From contig JAHLWZ010000805.1 in NCBI GenBank assembly GCA_020536535.1, positions 62,001 to 126,000 of the forward strand: DNA of 64,000 nt, written 5' to 3'. Position 1 is the first letter of the stretch. Each line of letters starts with the position of its first letter. The notes beneath the pieces were generated by a model. The model had not been told where the DNA came from. It was given only the letters and a program-made list of their open reading frames with translations, and did not search any database. Source of the DNA: Pelomyxa schiedti. Its lineage: Eukaryota; Evosea; Pelobiontida; Pelomyxidae. Shown piece by piece: positions 1 to 10,640 of the stretch. The position numbers and the translations under genes are program-made.

Positions 1-1937
1 AACCACACGGGTCCACATGCCTCCTAAAAGGGCTCCTCCTGTGGACTGCCTTCCTGCAAGGAGACCACCATCAGGTCCACGTGTGAGAGTTCTTGTAGCG
101 AACAACTGAAATCCTGGTTGTGCCTCACACATCTAACATAGTTTAGGGATCAACATCTTGTAGAGCAGAGAAACCTCGCCTCTCCCAGGTATAAAAAGCC
201 ACCGAGTTTCTAAAATTGGCAGCAAAACAGACTGGACGTCATGTGGAGCGAGATCTGACAAAACTTTTAGTAGTCTATAATAGAAACAATGGTAGAACTC
301 ACCAATATCTTCAATCAGTATCCACATACCCTCTTGAACAGCCTATTCATGTCAGCCAAAGTTAGATGGGTACTTCCAGACCTGTGTAAGGGGACCAGGT
401 TGCCATTTAAATTCACTTGGTATATCGGTTGCAATGTAACTTCCTAGAAGGGTTTTGGCATCAGCTTGGTCACCCAGGTGAACTTTTATCATATCTGCAC
501 ATGAGAGAAAACAAGTAAGCTCGTGTCTTGGGGCAATGCCAAACCATTGTTTCCTGTTAAGGCAGCCATAAATTCTACTAGGGATGTTTTCCCTGCACCA
601 GTTGGGCCTTCCAGCAGGACTGGTGACCCTTGGCTGATTGCAAGTGCAAGTGCGTGTAGGTTGCTCATTGTTGTTTGAGTTGAAACAAACTTTGGCTGAG
701 TACTTTCAGAGCTGAGTTTTGTTCTAGATTTGGTTGGAAGAAGGACTCCACAAACTTCTGTCAACTGACTCACAAGATCTTCTGTCCCAGCACACCAAGT
801 ATGACAACAGGGTGAACATTCCACCATTGTGGACAAGGGTGTAAGTTTGTCACTCATTGAAGTTACTGCTGAGTGTGCCTGGCACAAAACAGTTCCACAA
901 AGCTGACTGCTCTCTGACGTGAATGGTAATGCTCTGTCCAATGCTTTCTGTTCTGTTCCCAGGACATAGTTGCATGTCTCCAATGGGGTTTGAATGGGGG
1001 TGTGCATTGACCAAGAGTGGCACAAAATGTTGTTGCACAAGGATTGAATTTGAGGTGAAGCAGAAAGTGAGAGCAAGTGACACAAACGCTGGTAATTTGG
1101 AATACTGGTGAGAAACATGGGATTCCCAAGATCAATAAAACGCAGAATGAATGTTAATTGTCTGATAAGGGTTTGCTCCTGCTTGTACGTAAGTTCTATG
1201 GTGGAATTTCGGTACTGTACATCAGCATTGTCTGTGATACTGATTGGAAACTGATGAAGAAACGCCAATGCCAAACTACAAAGGGAGGAAGGGGAAAAAA
1301 AAAAAACGTAAACAGAGCTTTTGCTTGTATGTTGACGAAGTACTTGGTTAAATGAGGTGACAAATACAACAAATGACTCAACATGTCATATACATCGTCG
1401 TTTGTGAGACTTGAAGGGGAGCTATTTCCAACAAGTTTCTGGGAGAGATATTAATTTAGTTCGTGTAAACGACAGTGTACCTGGTGAATGTGTAGCACCC
1501 TCATAGCTAAGTCCAAATGTAATGGTCGGGTAGACCGAGCCACATGTAGGGTGAATTTTGGATTTGCAAGGTGTTGTGCCAGTTCGTTTAAAACCTGGAT
1601 GGATATCACAAAATAACTACATGAGGGGAAAAAAAAAAAGTCAACAAGTGAAAACCTGTTGCCTATCAGCAGCAGTCCAATCTCTGGTCTAGAGGGCATT
1701 AATTAAATAATTTTTTTAAAAAGTCATCAACGAAAATAGGGGAAAAAAACCCAAAAATCAAAAACATACCCCCGAAATAAGAGACCGAGAGTATGTGTCC
1801 ACGGGTACGCCTTTTTCTATCAAGTTGGACAGAGTTTTCTTCAAATCAACCCTCAATGGCAACCACCACGAGCCACCCGTAGCATCTGGATTATGGGAGC
1901 AATCTGCTGTAGACTTCGTGGCACTCGCGGCACTCAT
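1..1937 (-). CDS. MDN1: Midasin (MDN1/REA1), N-terminal part, runs off the left edge
   Basis: Midasin is the giant AAA+ ATPase that strips assembly factors from pre-60S ribosomes in the nucleus. The reading starts at an ATG at 1937 (MSAASATKS) and runs leftwards through several short introns. Downstream exons carry a Walker A motif (GPTGAGKTS) near 600, then MIKVHLGDQADAKTLLGSYI after an intron spanning about 555-495. Next come ILIEDI and, after another intron, DLAPHDVQSVL plus IPGRGEV (Walker B region), and finally FQLFATRT and LLGGMWTRVV at the window edge. These are the hallmarks of midasin's first AAA module, in the right order. Only about a tenth of the expected roughly 5000 residues is present, because the gene continues beyond base 1. 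It is divergent from the Arf-like gene, with about 290 bp between the two ATGs. The family call is firm; exact splice sites are not. Confidence 0.9.
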
Positions 1938-2228
1938 CGCCTCCCGGTAGCGTACGGCGAGAATTAATGTTTTGTTCCTTATTTGCCGAGGAGGGGCAGT
2001 TGCTTCTCGGCAAGAAATTGCAGATCTGCTCCGAATTCCGAATGAAACGGTTTCCTTCGGCTTTGCTGAGATTCAAGGATTCTGACAGTCAACTGGAATC
2101 ATTCCGCCTCCAAACTTGGGAGTGGCAACGAGCCACAAAACTAGCGCTCATCTTAGACAATAATCCCCCTTCCTTCTCCAGCGAGGGTGGAACAACAGCA
2201 AGGAAAACAAAACAACAAAATAAAAACG

Positions 2229-3239
2229 ATGGGGTGCGGAAAGAGCAAGCCGCTGGAGCAACGAGTAATGATGGTTGGGTGAGCAACAAAACGAAGAAAA
2301 AATATTCTCTCACAACGACCATCAATCACACGCAGTCCCTAAACGGCGCCACACTCAGTCAATAGGGACCCCACTCTTTATCAAACTTCTCTCTTTCTTG
2401 TTTGCGTTTTTTTGCATTGCCTCTGACAACAGCCATCAAATTTTCAACGAAACTAAGTTAACTAGGCTTGACTCTGCTGGTAAGACAACTGTACTTCATA
2501 GATTGCACAAGTGTGACCATTTTCACACTTAGAACGAAATGTCCTTCTAAAACTTCTTTTGCACAGAGGGGAGAGGGTGGACACAGAACCAACACTTGGA
2601 TTTGTACCTACCCCTAACAGACACTTCAAAATTAACTTGTAATATTAGAACGTGGAAGTAATTGAACACACTGGTGCCAAGGTTTCTCCTTTGATTGCTT
2701 TTTTCCACCCTCCTAACCTGAGGATCTTACAGCTCACGATATGGGATCTTGGTGGTCAAGAAAAAGTATACTTTGTTAATTGACGTTATTTAATTAATTA
2801 TTATATTATATCATTGCTACGAAAATGCCAAATTGACATAATTAATTATGCCATCGCGATACTAATTTTCTTCACTTTTGCAATTAAACCAAACCCGTAG
2901 ATCCGGCCCTGCTGGCGAGAGTACTTTATGCTGGCCAACGGTGTCATATTCGTAGTCGACGCATCCGAGCCGTCTAGGTTCAAAGAAGCCACCAACGAGC
3001 TCACCAAGATCATGCAGGCGCCGTCACTCAAGACCGCACCTCTGCTGGTCTTCGCCAACAAGCAGGACAACCCTGGGGCCGTTACGGCCGACCAGCTGCG
3101 CACAGATCTGGGCCTGGACGACCTGGCAACTGGCAGGCCATATTTGGTGCAGCAGGCAAATGCGAGGGATGGTGTGGGATTATGGGAGGGCATGGAGTGG
3201 CTCATTGATAGACTTAAAGATGCCCAGGCGAAGTCTTGA
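2229..3239 (+). CDS. Arf/Arl-family small GTPase
   Basis: Multi-exon small GTPase that probably recruits coats or effectors to internal membranes. The N-terminus MGCGKSK has Gly2 for myristoylation and a nearby Cys. Motifs in order after splicing are G1 GLDSAGKTT, switch I EPTLGFN, the Arf-specific G3 WDLGGQEK with IRPCWREYF, G4 NKQD, and a terminal helix WLIDRLKDAQAKS. Five introns separate the start, the P-loop, HRLHK, the switch I exon, the short NVEV exon and the G3 exon. The large last exon (about 2902-3239) is markedly more GC-rich than the introns. Total length, about 180 residues, is normal for Arf. Whether it is Arf1-like, Arl1 or Arl5 cannot be settled by eye. The next gene downstream, also (+), is a Rab. 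Confidence 0.9.
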
Positions 3240-3512
3240 GATCCCTGGCCAGGGCAATAAGTAGCAATCCTCATTTCCATGTATCAAACAAACAACCCAA
3301 CAAAACAAACTTAAATTGTATGGAAAGAAAAAACAAGTTTGTCTAACATCAATTCGTCTCAACACGGCTCCTTTCTTGCTTTTCTTCCTCTCCGCGACTT
3401 GATAGAAGAAAAACAATTGCTTTCTCAGTGTATATATTTAGCTCCTCAGAGATCCGATGATTTGTCTTTCCAGAAAAGAAAGGCAAAATCAAGAAAAAAT
3501 CATAACCCCAAC

Positions 3513-4815
3513 ATGACGCTCGACCCGGACCAGTACCATTAGTGCGTGTTCTGCGTCTTCTGTGTTGTCATTTCATTCCTATACTTTTCTATTACTGATG
3601 CACGTGTTTTTACTCTTGAAGCAAGTTGTTGATATTAGGTATGCTGTTGTTTTTCTTTTTTCCCCCTCCTTGTACGATTGCTTATTGCTGTACGTTTATG
3701 AAGGTGATTCGGGTGTAGGAAAAAGTATACTTCTTTCACTCTTTTGCATTTAACACACACTCCACTTGTGGAACTATTTCCTTAACTCACGTTATTTGTG
3801 CTGTTGAAGCTAGTTTGATGTTTAAAGTGGTGGTAAGCATGCATCCATCCCAATTTTTCACCTGGAAACATTTTGTGGTAGGATAATAATTTTTTTGAGG
3901 AGCCTCCAGAATTAGCCGGTGTGTCATTTCTTTGTGTTGCAATTTCCCTCATTTTCCCCCAAAAAGGAGTCGACTTTGTATTATCCCAGAAGTCGAATTT
4001 ATTCCACCTTACTAAACATTTAGAAAACGAAAGATGTAACTGTTGGTGCAGACTTAGTGCGACTTGATATAGTTTGCATATTCCTTAAACAACTTTTTTC
4101 CTTTGTAATGCCACCTTAGTGGGATACTGCCGGACAAGAGAGATTTAGAACTATTACAAGCTCTTGTATTATCACCAATTTTCTTAATAACTTTAACTCA
4201 TTTAAGATTACAAAAACGCTCATGGAGTGATTGTTATGTAGTGAGTCACCCTCTTTCTTTTCTGGGAGAGGGTGGAAGAAAGCAAAACACCACAATTACG
4301 CATTACACTCAAACTGATTAGTGTGTTAGTGATGCGACAGATCAACAGTCCTTTGAGAATGTCAAGCAATGGGCTACTGACATACACCATTACGCCAGTG
4401 AGGCTGTAAAAATTCTTGTAGCAAATAAGGTTGAAAGGCTTTTACCCACACTTGTAATTGACAGTAGCGCAGTCTGATTTAACCCCAGTTGTTGATAAAG
4501 CCGTAGCTCAGCAATTTGCAGATGATTGGAGTTACATGTCTTTCATGTGTGTCCTGCCTCTAAGCCTTGAGGCTTTCTAACTCACAAGGCAGGGAAATAA
4601 GCTGTAAGACTGGAGCAAACGTTAATGAGGTACTCAACAGTGTAGCTTCCAATATACATTCCAAGTACTTAGATACCTCCACTTGTTTCCAACGCTAATT
4701 GTTTCCAAGGTGGGGAAACAAGCCACCTTCGGAGTCACCCAAAGACACCATCAAGCTTGATGGAAAGGACAAGAAGAAAAAAGACAAGAATGGCGGTGGC
4801 GGTTGTTGTAACTGA
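3513..4815 (+). CDS. Rab-family small GTPase
   Basis: Rab GTPase of vesicle traffic, split into many small exons. The start exon encodes [10 protein letters not shown]. Splicing at about 3541 and about 3639 then gives KLLILGDSGVGKTSLMFK (P-loop). Later exons supply GVDF (switch I), [15 protein letters not shown] (G3/switch II), [20 protein letters not shown] (G4), [22 protein letters not shown] (near the G5 position), and a lysine-rich tail ending GGGGCCN. The double cysteine near the C-terminus is a geranylgeranylation site. The stop TGA overlaps the first base of an AATAAA poly(A) signal. The motif order and length (about 200 residues) are those of Rab1/Rab8-like proteins; the exact subfamily is not assigned. 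Confidence 0.88.
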
Positions 4816-4820
4816 ATAAA
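4815..4820 (+). terminator. Poly(A) signal AATAAA abutting the Rab stop
   Basis: The canonical hexamer AATAAA begins on the last base of the Rab TGA stop codon. This leaves almost no room for a 3' UTR, since the opposite-strand gene ends at 4890. It is the clearest polyadenylation signal seen in the window. Confidence 0.5.
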
Positions 4821-4889
4821 AACAAACCTTGTAAAAAAGTCTCTGTCAATTAAACTTGTTGGGATTGGGGGATAAAATCCCTGATAGTA

Positions 4890-7392
4890 TTAATTCGTTG
4901 ACTTTTTGGCCTTCTTGCCCTTCTTCTTCTTGGATTGTGTTGGCGCTGCAGGTGTTGCTCCTTTGGGTTCTGTAGTTGCTTCTTTCGTGACTGCGGGTGA
5001 TGTGGCTACCGGCTTTGTGGTGGCTTCCACAGGCTTGGGTGCTGGCGTAGTGGTTGTAGTGGACTCTGGTTTGGGTTTTGGTACTGTTGGTGTTGCCTGT
5101 GGTGGCGTTGCTGTTGTCACTGGGGTTGCGGTAGGTGCTGGTGTTGCAGGTGAAGGAGCTGGATTAGGCTTGGGTGCGGTGATTGTTTCTGGTTGTGCGG
5201 CTGGCTTGGGGCTTTCGGAAGTCTGCTCTGCTGGGTTAGGTGTGTTTGCGGACTTCTTCTTTGGCTTCTTTTTTTTGCCACTGAATTGGAAATATTAGCG
5301 AAACGACTAATAATTGGAAGCCAAACCCTGTTGGAGGCAACTGAGCAGGTTCTTTGGTTGTCTCGGAAGATTTCACTACACTGGCGGGTTCGGGTACAGC
5401 TTTTTCAACATGGGTGGCACTTGGGGCCGACGAGGGAGTTGGAGTAGTGGGAGTGGGTTTAGTTTCTGCCAGTGGTCTATGGATAATAAATTTGGGTGCA
5501 TTTGTAAAACTCGAACCTTGGGTCCACTTTCTGATTTTCCTCACTTTTTCTTGGTTCCTCTATGCCTTGCTCCTCACTTCTTTTACGTTGCTGGGCAAAC
5601 TCGTCACGTGGCCTGTAAGCATACCATTAAACAAATCATTCATAAGTAACATTACATACTTGCCAGATCCAAACAAGTTGACCTGACTGCGTTTAGTGGT
5701 GGATGCCTCTGGAACAGCAGGAGAGGGTGGTGCTTCTGTGGAAGTAGTAGATGAGACACCGGCACTGCGCTTGTATCTGAAATATTGATTAGCCAGGTAT
5801 TTCATTTCTACATCCTTCACCGTTCACGCTGGAAGTTTTGTGCCTTTTCAGACATATAATTTGGATCCTCAATTTCTTTCTTTGGTGCACTGTTTGATTC
5901 TTATTATTATTTTTACTGTTACAAGTCACAAAAACCTTGCCGCATTGTCAACTGCATTGTTTACGGCAGTGTTTACTTGACATTTATTAGAGACTAGTCA
6001 CTGACTATTTGGACAAGTAAACCTGGATTTGGACTTGTTTTGTTAAACACAGTCTCTGAGGGTGGGGGCAGGCTTGTTGCTTCGTCTCGGAATTGCCGGT
6101 TCCTGAATTAGATTTATTGCACAGAAGGTTAGTGAATTAAGCTACCTTCCCCACTCGTTATTGCCGAATCTGGGTTGAGAGTCAAAAGAACGTGGGGGAA
6201 AACCTCTACCAGTGCCATATGCTCGACCAGAATTATAATTATCTCCTTGGTTTAGTGTACTTCTACAAAAAGTAGTACTTACTTCTTGGAGGATCAGCCA
6301 CATCCACAGACAAGGTTCTACCTCCAAGGTTCTTTTAAGCCAAAGCATAAGCAGACAAAGCCAAAAAGGGCAGCATACACACCTGTCCATTCTTTTCCAA
6401 GGCTTTTTGGAGAGATTCTAAATCATCAAATTGAACATAGCCAAACCCCTTGGACTTCCCATCACGCTTAACCAAGAGGGCACTGCGAACCTGGCGCATT
6501 TAAGAAAAGAGAAAATGAAGATGAAAATGAAAATGAAGCTGAAGCTGAAGCTGAAGCTTACCTTGCAATCTCCCCGGAAAACATCTTCCAAATCAACATC
6601 TTCAAAATCATTGAAAGGTAGGTTTCCAACAAAGGCTCGATATGGAGGATTGGTTGGCAAAGGATTTCTAAAAATGTTAGAAAGTAGTTTTACTCCAGAG
6701 GATACTTTTCTCGAGGGGGTCTCGGCTCTCTTGGCTCTCTGTACGAGTCACCAGATCTAAAAGATTCACCACCATTACGATAACCACCCCTACGTGAGTC
6801 TCCATATTGTCGGGAGTCGGGTCCTCTTGGATCTCTGCCCATTTCATAATTCCTGTTCCTGAAGTCAGGCTGAGGTCTATCCTCTGGTTCACTCCTTGGT
6901 GGCATTGTGGCAACTGGAGGTGGTGGGTTATGCACCTCTGGTACTTGGGGCCTTAAGAATGTAAATTATTGAGGAATACTTCTAAATAAAAAATATTACG
7001 GTGGGGCTGGAGGCTCGTTTCGTTTAGCCTGAGAAAGGTAAGAAAGGTTACAAAGTAACGAGTGAGAGTCGACCTTGGACTTATGACCAAGCTGGGGGAA
7101 AGCTGATGTGTCAAGTCCTTGAAGAATCTGAGCCCAACAACAACCAAAAAAAAACATGAATGAGGCATACCACCAGGGCCCGATTTCGAGCCTTGAGTCT
7201 GCGCACCTCTTCCCCACGGATTCACGGCTGGCAACACGCACGATTAGGTCGGTTTTTTCCCGCAGAGAGATCCCCGCGGCGTCAACAAAAATAAAACACA
7301 AGCAATACCCGCAGCGGCCTGATCTCTCTCTACAGCATCTGCCCAAGATTGACCCGGGTCCATTTCGAAAAACGCCTGCTGTTGGTGACGCA
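4890..7392 (-). CDS. eIF4B/eIF4H-like translation initiation factor with one RRM
   Basis: A multi-exon RNA-binding protein. The first exon (ATG 7392) encodes MRHQQQAFFEMDP followed by SWADAVERDQ; a SWAD-type motif near the N-terminus recalls eIF4B. A Pro/Arg-rich linker follows (about 6950-6700). The RRM carries RNP2 AFVGNLPF and, after an intron, RNP1 KGFGYVQF, then LSVDVADPP. Next are an RGG/DRYG-like Arg/Gly/Asp segment (GRGFPPRSFDSQPRFGNNEWGR), an EIEDPNYMSEKAQNFQRER segment, a basic RPRDEFAQQRKRSEEQG segment, and a long Pro/Thr/Ala tail ending KKKKGKKAKKSTN. In eIF4B this arrangement stimulates eIF4A helicase during scanning. The domain order argues that the two blocks 4890-5880 and 6140-7392 are one gene. 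Exon joins in the tail are approximate. eIF4H is the main alternative. Confidence 0.72.
6511..6561. repeat. GAAGCT/AAAATG hexamer microsatellite inside an intron
   Basis: About four GAAGCT units preceded by AAAATGA-type units lie directly at the 5' splice site of the RRM intron of the eIF4B-like gene. On the coding strand the donor GTAAGC is itself embedded in the repeat. Confidence 0.7.
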
Positions 7393-7596
7393 TCTCTCCC
7401 CCGCACTACCGCTGCACGGCAACAAAAGCCAAGGAAAAAATAAAAGAATGAATGGAATGCGCCTCCAATCAAGATCTGCCGCACTATCGATGTGCAATTG
7501 ATATTTTTTTTCTAAAGGATTTTGACGGGGACTAGTGTCACGTTGTGCTGTGTGAGTGGTGATTGTAGAAAATAGAATTTGGGGTATTTTTCTAAG

Positions 7597-9371
7597 TTAA
7601 GGGACAAGTGTTGGTGCAGATGCAAACATCCCAGAGAACATGAGGTAAGCAACCACAAATGTCAAGAGATAATCAAAGGTGGATCCAATTAAATAGAGCA
7701 GAACAAGGCGGCCTGATTTGAGTTGGCTGACCATTTTTGATATATCACAGCTGAGCCCAATTGCCACAAAGGCACATAGGAAAAACCATGAGCTCATCAG
7801 TTTAACAGAGTTTATTGCCCAAACGACAAGGTAGTCGTTAAACACTATTTTGCAGAGTGGTTAGGAAATAAGGGATGTATTATGTGAAGTGGTTGCGTAC
7901 TCAAAACAGGTGGCTCCACATAAGATACAAGTAAAGAAATGATCAAAAATCCCAACAGGAATTTTGGAAAGCCAACCCATAGCTTCTGAAGCAACTGTCT
8001 AATGGATATATGCACTCTGTGTTTGCTTATCAGGGGGTCTTCTTCTGTGGCATCCGTTCCATTGGGTTTCTCATCTCTACCAGTCCAAACCCAATAAACA
8101 AACACAGCTGCAGTGATAAATCCTTGATGAAGATTCAGTGAGGGAAAGTTGTTGGGGAAAAAGTCGCACCAATAAGGCTGTTTTGTATCATCTTCACTAA
8201 GCTTGCAACCTGGAGACATGGAAAGCTGATACTCTGTGAAGCTACAAGAACAGCCCATGTAGCATCGAGGGAGCCACCAAACCATGCTCCTGCCACTTGT
8301 TCTGACATGTGGACCAACTTGCAAAAACGACTTGACATTTATCAGCTAGCAAAGAGATGCGTTTTACACACGGTAAGAGAATCATCATAGGGATATTCCC
8401 AAGTGTGAGAATGGAGACAATGAGTGTCATATCAGACTTACTGGCTTTAACCACAGGGGATACAGCGATACACGCACTATTTCCGCAAACAGCAACACCT
8501 GCTGGTGTGAATAATGCATTAGACCTGACACCACATACCGCAAGACATGCACATGCTCAGATGTGGTGCAACAGGACGGAAAAAGGGAAGTCTGGATACA
8601 ATCCAAGTAAAGGAAAGAACCACTAGCGTCACGGGCCAGCTAACAACAATCCCTAAAAGTGATGAGTGCCACACCAATAGCAGTGTAATGTACCTGGCAA
8701 ACCCAACCGTAATAATGACTGAAAGTGAACGGCCATGAGAACAAGCCCACACTGATATGAATTAAAGAGGGAGCACAGGCTCTTGCAACAAGACCTTGAT
8801 AAAGAACTCTGCTTTCAGTGAAACCATTCTCAAAAAGGGTGGAAGACGATCTCCCAACAAATTAGCAATCACAATTCCGCATAGTAGTGACCACACTGTG
8901 CAATCCAGCCCAAACCTGTGTTAGGAATGGAACATAATTAACCACAACAAGGAAAATCAGTGAGAAAAATAATAAAAAAATAAAAATAAAGGAAGCGAAC
9001 GTGTAAAAGCCACTCCAAGTTCCCAATATAGCACAACAAGTAGCCAAAGTAAAAACCACCACAAGCCCAAAAGAATAAGTCCTCAGGGTCTTGGCTTCCG
9101 CGTCTTCGCCTTGGACCTTAGCGGAGACGTGCCGGGCCAACGTCAAGCTGCCGACTATGAAGCCGCCCACGCAAAGCACCCCCACCACACTTATGGGTGC
9201 CAGTAGCCACGCGCCCAGGTTCTGAAGCGTGGACCACTGCGGGGGCGTCAGCCACACCCCCTGCAGCGCACTTATGGGAGCGACGGCGGCCACCAACGTG
9301 ATCAAAGCCCACGCCGTGAGTCCAATGTAGCACGGCATCCATTCTTCAGTCAAAAGAGTCTTCCACTTCAT
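7597..9371 (-). CDS. YeiH/UPF0324-type putative anion (sulfate) exporter
   Basis: Polytopic membrane protein of the bacterial-type YeiH family (Pfam Cons_hypoth698, often labelled putative sulfate exporter). I start it at ATG 9371 (MKWKTLLTEEW), because bacterial members also open with an LLTEDWW-like segment followed at once by membrane helices. Family blocks appear in order: FGLDCTVWSLLCG then IVIANLLGDRLPP and AEFFIKV near 8860-8780; SWPVTLVVLSFTWIVSRL near 8640; AGVAVCGNSACIAVSPVV near 8500-8440; AGAWFGGSLDATWAVLVASQ near 8280-8220; and a final set of helices ending AYLMFSGMFASAPTLVP. The extra hydrophilic loop rich in D/E/K near 8080 is not a family constant. The gene has several short introns, so it is a resident nuclear gene and not contamination. 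Substrate and localisation are unknown. The neighbour upstream is another membrane protein, 86 bp away. Confidence 0.72.
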
Positions 9372-9457
9372 GTCTCTGGGCAACAGCGGCACAATGTGTG
9401 TCAATTTGCAATCACGCTGCGGGAATGAAATGTGCTGTTTGATTTTTTTTTCCTTGT

Positions 9458-10306
9458 TCAAAGGTGTTCATCGTACAATTGAAATTGCAACTGTTCCTGG
9501 GTTATGGGCTCAGGTGGAGGTGGAGTTGCGTGTTGTTTTGCTGAAAGAACATAGGCCTCTATGTAGTGAAGTGTCAGGACAAGTGCCCACAGGACAAGCA
9601 AAAGCAGAAGAGAGTAGAAGAACAAAAGTGGAGTTGTGGAGGTGGTCAGGAACTGGTATGGGAACCCATGGCTGTGATACATGTACCAAAGCATTACAAC
9701 GACCAAGTAGCCTATTACCAGAATGACCTATGTATAGTTAGCATTATGCTCGTGTGTTTATTGTGCAAAGAATTGGGGAGAACACCAGAGTCACAGAATC
9801 AGCAAATACAGACCCTGTTTCTGCAGTCTTATGCCAAACATAAATCCCAAACTCTGCAACCACCAAAACAGGACATAGTAGATGTTGTAAAAGGTTCTTC
9901 CATACAATCAATGAGCCACTCCAAACGCTCTCTGGATCCATCACAGTCAACCCCTGGGAAGAAGGTTCACAATGAGAAGCTAAGAGAAATAACTTTACCC
10001 AAAAAGCAATCATTATGAAAATATTGAAGGCAGTTGCCAGCCTGAGCATACTCTCCTCGACCCTCATTTCTCCCACAATTTTGTGTGGCAATATGCTCCT
10101 GCCCACTAGTACAACAACCGCCATGACATTAGCCCATGTTGTCCTTTTGGAAAAGTGACCAAATCTCACGTTGAAACCCAAGAGACACACAAAAACTGGA
10201 TCTCAATTCCATCAATTGCCAGCACGATAACCGCGCCAATTGCTCCCATCATTCTCACTATCATCCACCACTGTGCTCGACCAGTGTGAAAGCGCCAAAA
10301 CGCCAT
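9458..10306 (-). CDS. Unidentified multi-pass membrane protein
   Basis: I do not recognise the family. The ATG at 10306 begins MAFWRFHTGRAQWWM and leads into a hydrophobic helix (GAIGAVIVLAID). After a short intron come further likely membrane segments: NVMAVVVLVGRSI, FNIFIMIAFWVKLFLLA, LCPVLVVAEFGIYVW, LVVVMLWYMYHSHGFPY and LLFFYSLLLLLVLWALVL. The C-terminal tail is hydrophilic (ATPPPPEPITQEQLQ) and stops at 9458. About 5-6 membrane passes fit in roughly 250 residues. I first tried to join it to the YeiH-like gene downstream, but no GT-AG intron keeps the frame. The YeiH-like block also starts with its own ATG, so two tandem genes are more likely. Its promoter region holds copy A of the two-copy element described separately. 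Confidence 0.5.
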
Positions 10307-10440
10307 TGCTTTTTAGAGAGAACAGGGAGGAAGGAGATCCAGAGGGTTTAATAAGGTTGGAGGCAAGTAGTGTCTAGAAGATGACATAATTGACAGCTAC
10401 CAAAGTGCTTTTCGCCACCTCGCTGCCAACCAATTGTGTG

Positions 10441-10506
10441 AATAAAATAATCACCAGACCGGAAGGCACTTAAACTACATTCGTTCAGGATCGACGGTGT
10501 TTATTT
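10441..10506. repeat. Copy A of a two-copy imperfect-palindrome element
   Basis: The first block, AATAAAATAATCA-c-CAGACCGGAA, is followed after 18-20 bases by TCAGGATCG-a-CGGT and then a TTTATTT-type run. The same two blocks recur at 62410-62486, inverted halves included. It lies in a 334-bp stretch with no gene, about 135 bp upstream of the membrane-protein start at 10306. Nothing else was recognised in that stretch. Confidence 0.7.
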
Positions 10507-10640
10507 TGTGCACCCACGGTTTTTCTGTTTTGTTGTTGTGGTCCAAACCAGAAACAAAAAACCAATCATCAAAAATCCAGGGACTTGTTTTCCGCAAATT
10601 GTGGTTGGTGAAAGTTGAAGTTGCTTGCATTGCTTGCTAT

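Noticed and set aside
495-560. Possible GC-AG intron in midasin
   Set aside because: A donor further upstream (AATG|GTTTGG) gives a normal GT-AG intron and the better junction GNNDMIKVHLGDQ.
9371-10306. One long fused YeiH gene with extra N-terminal helices
   Set aside because: No in-frame GT-AG intron connects the two parts, and MKWKTLLTEEW matches the usual family start.
10441-10515. tRNA or known snRNA at the two-copy element
   Set aside because: No cloverleaf, A/B box or known snRNA core fits; resemblance to a B box (GTTCAGGATC) is not kept in copy B.
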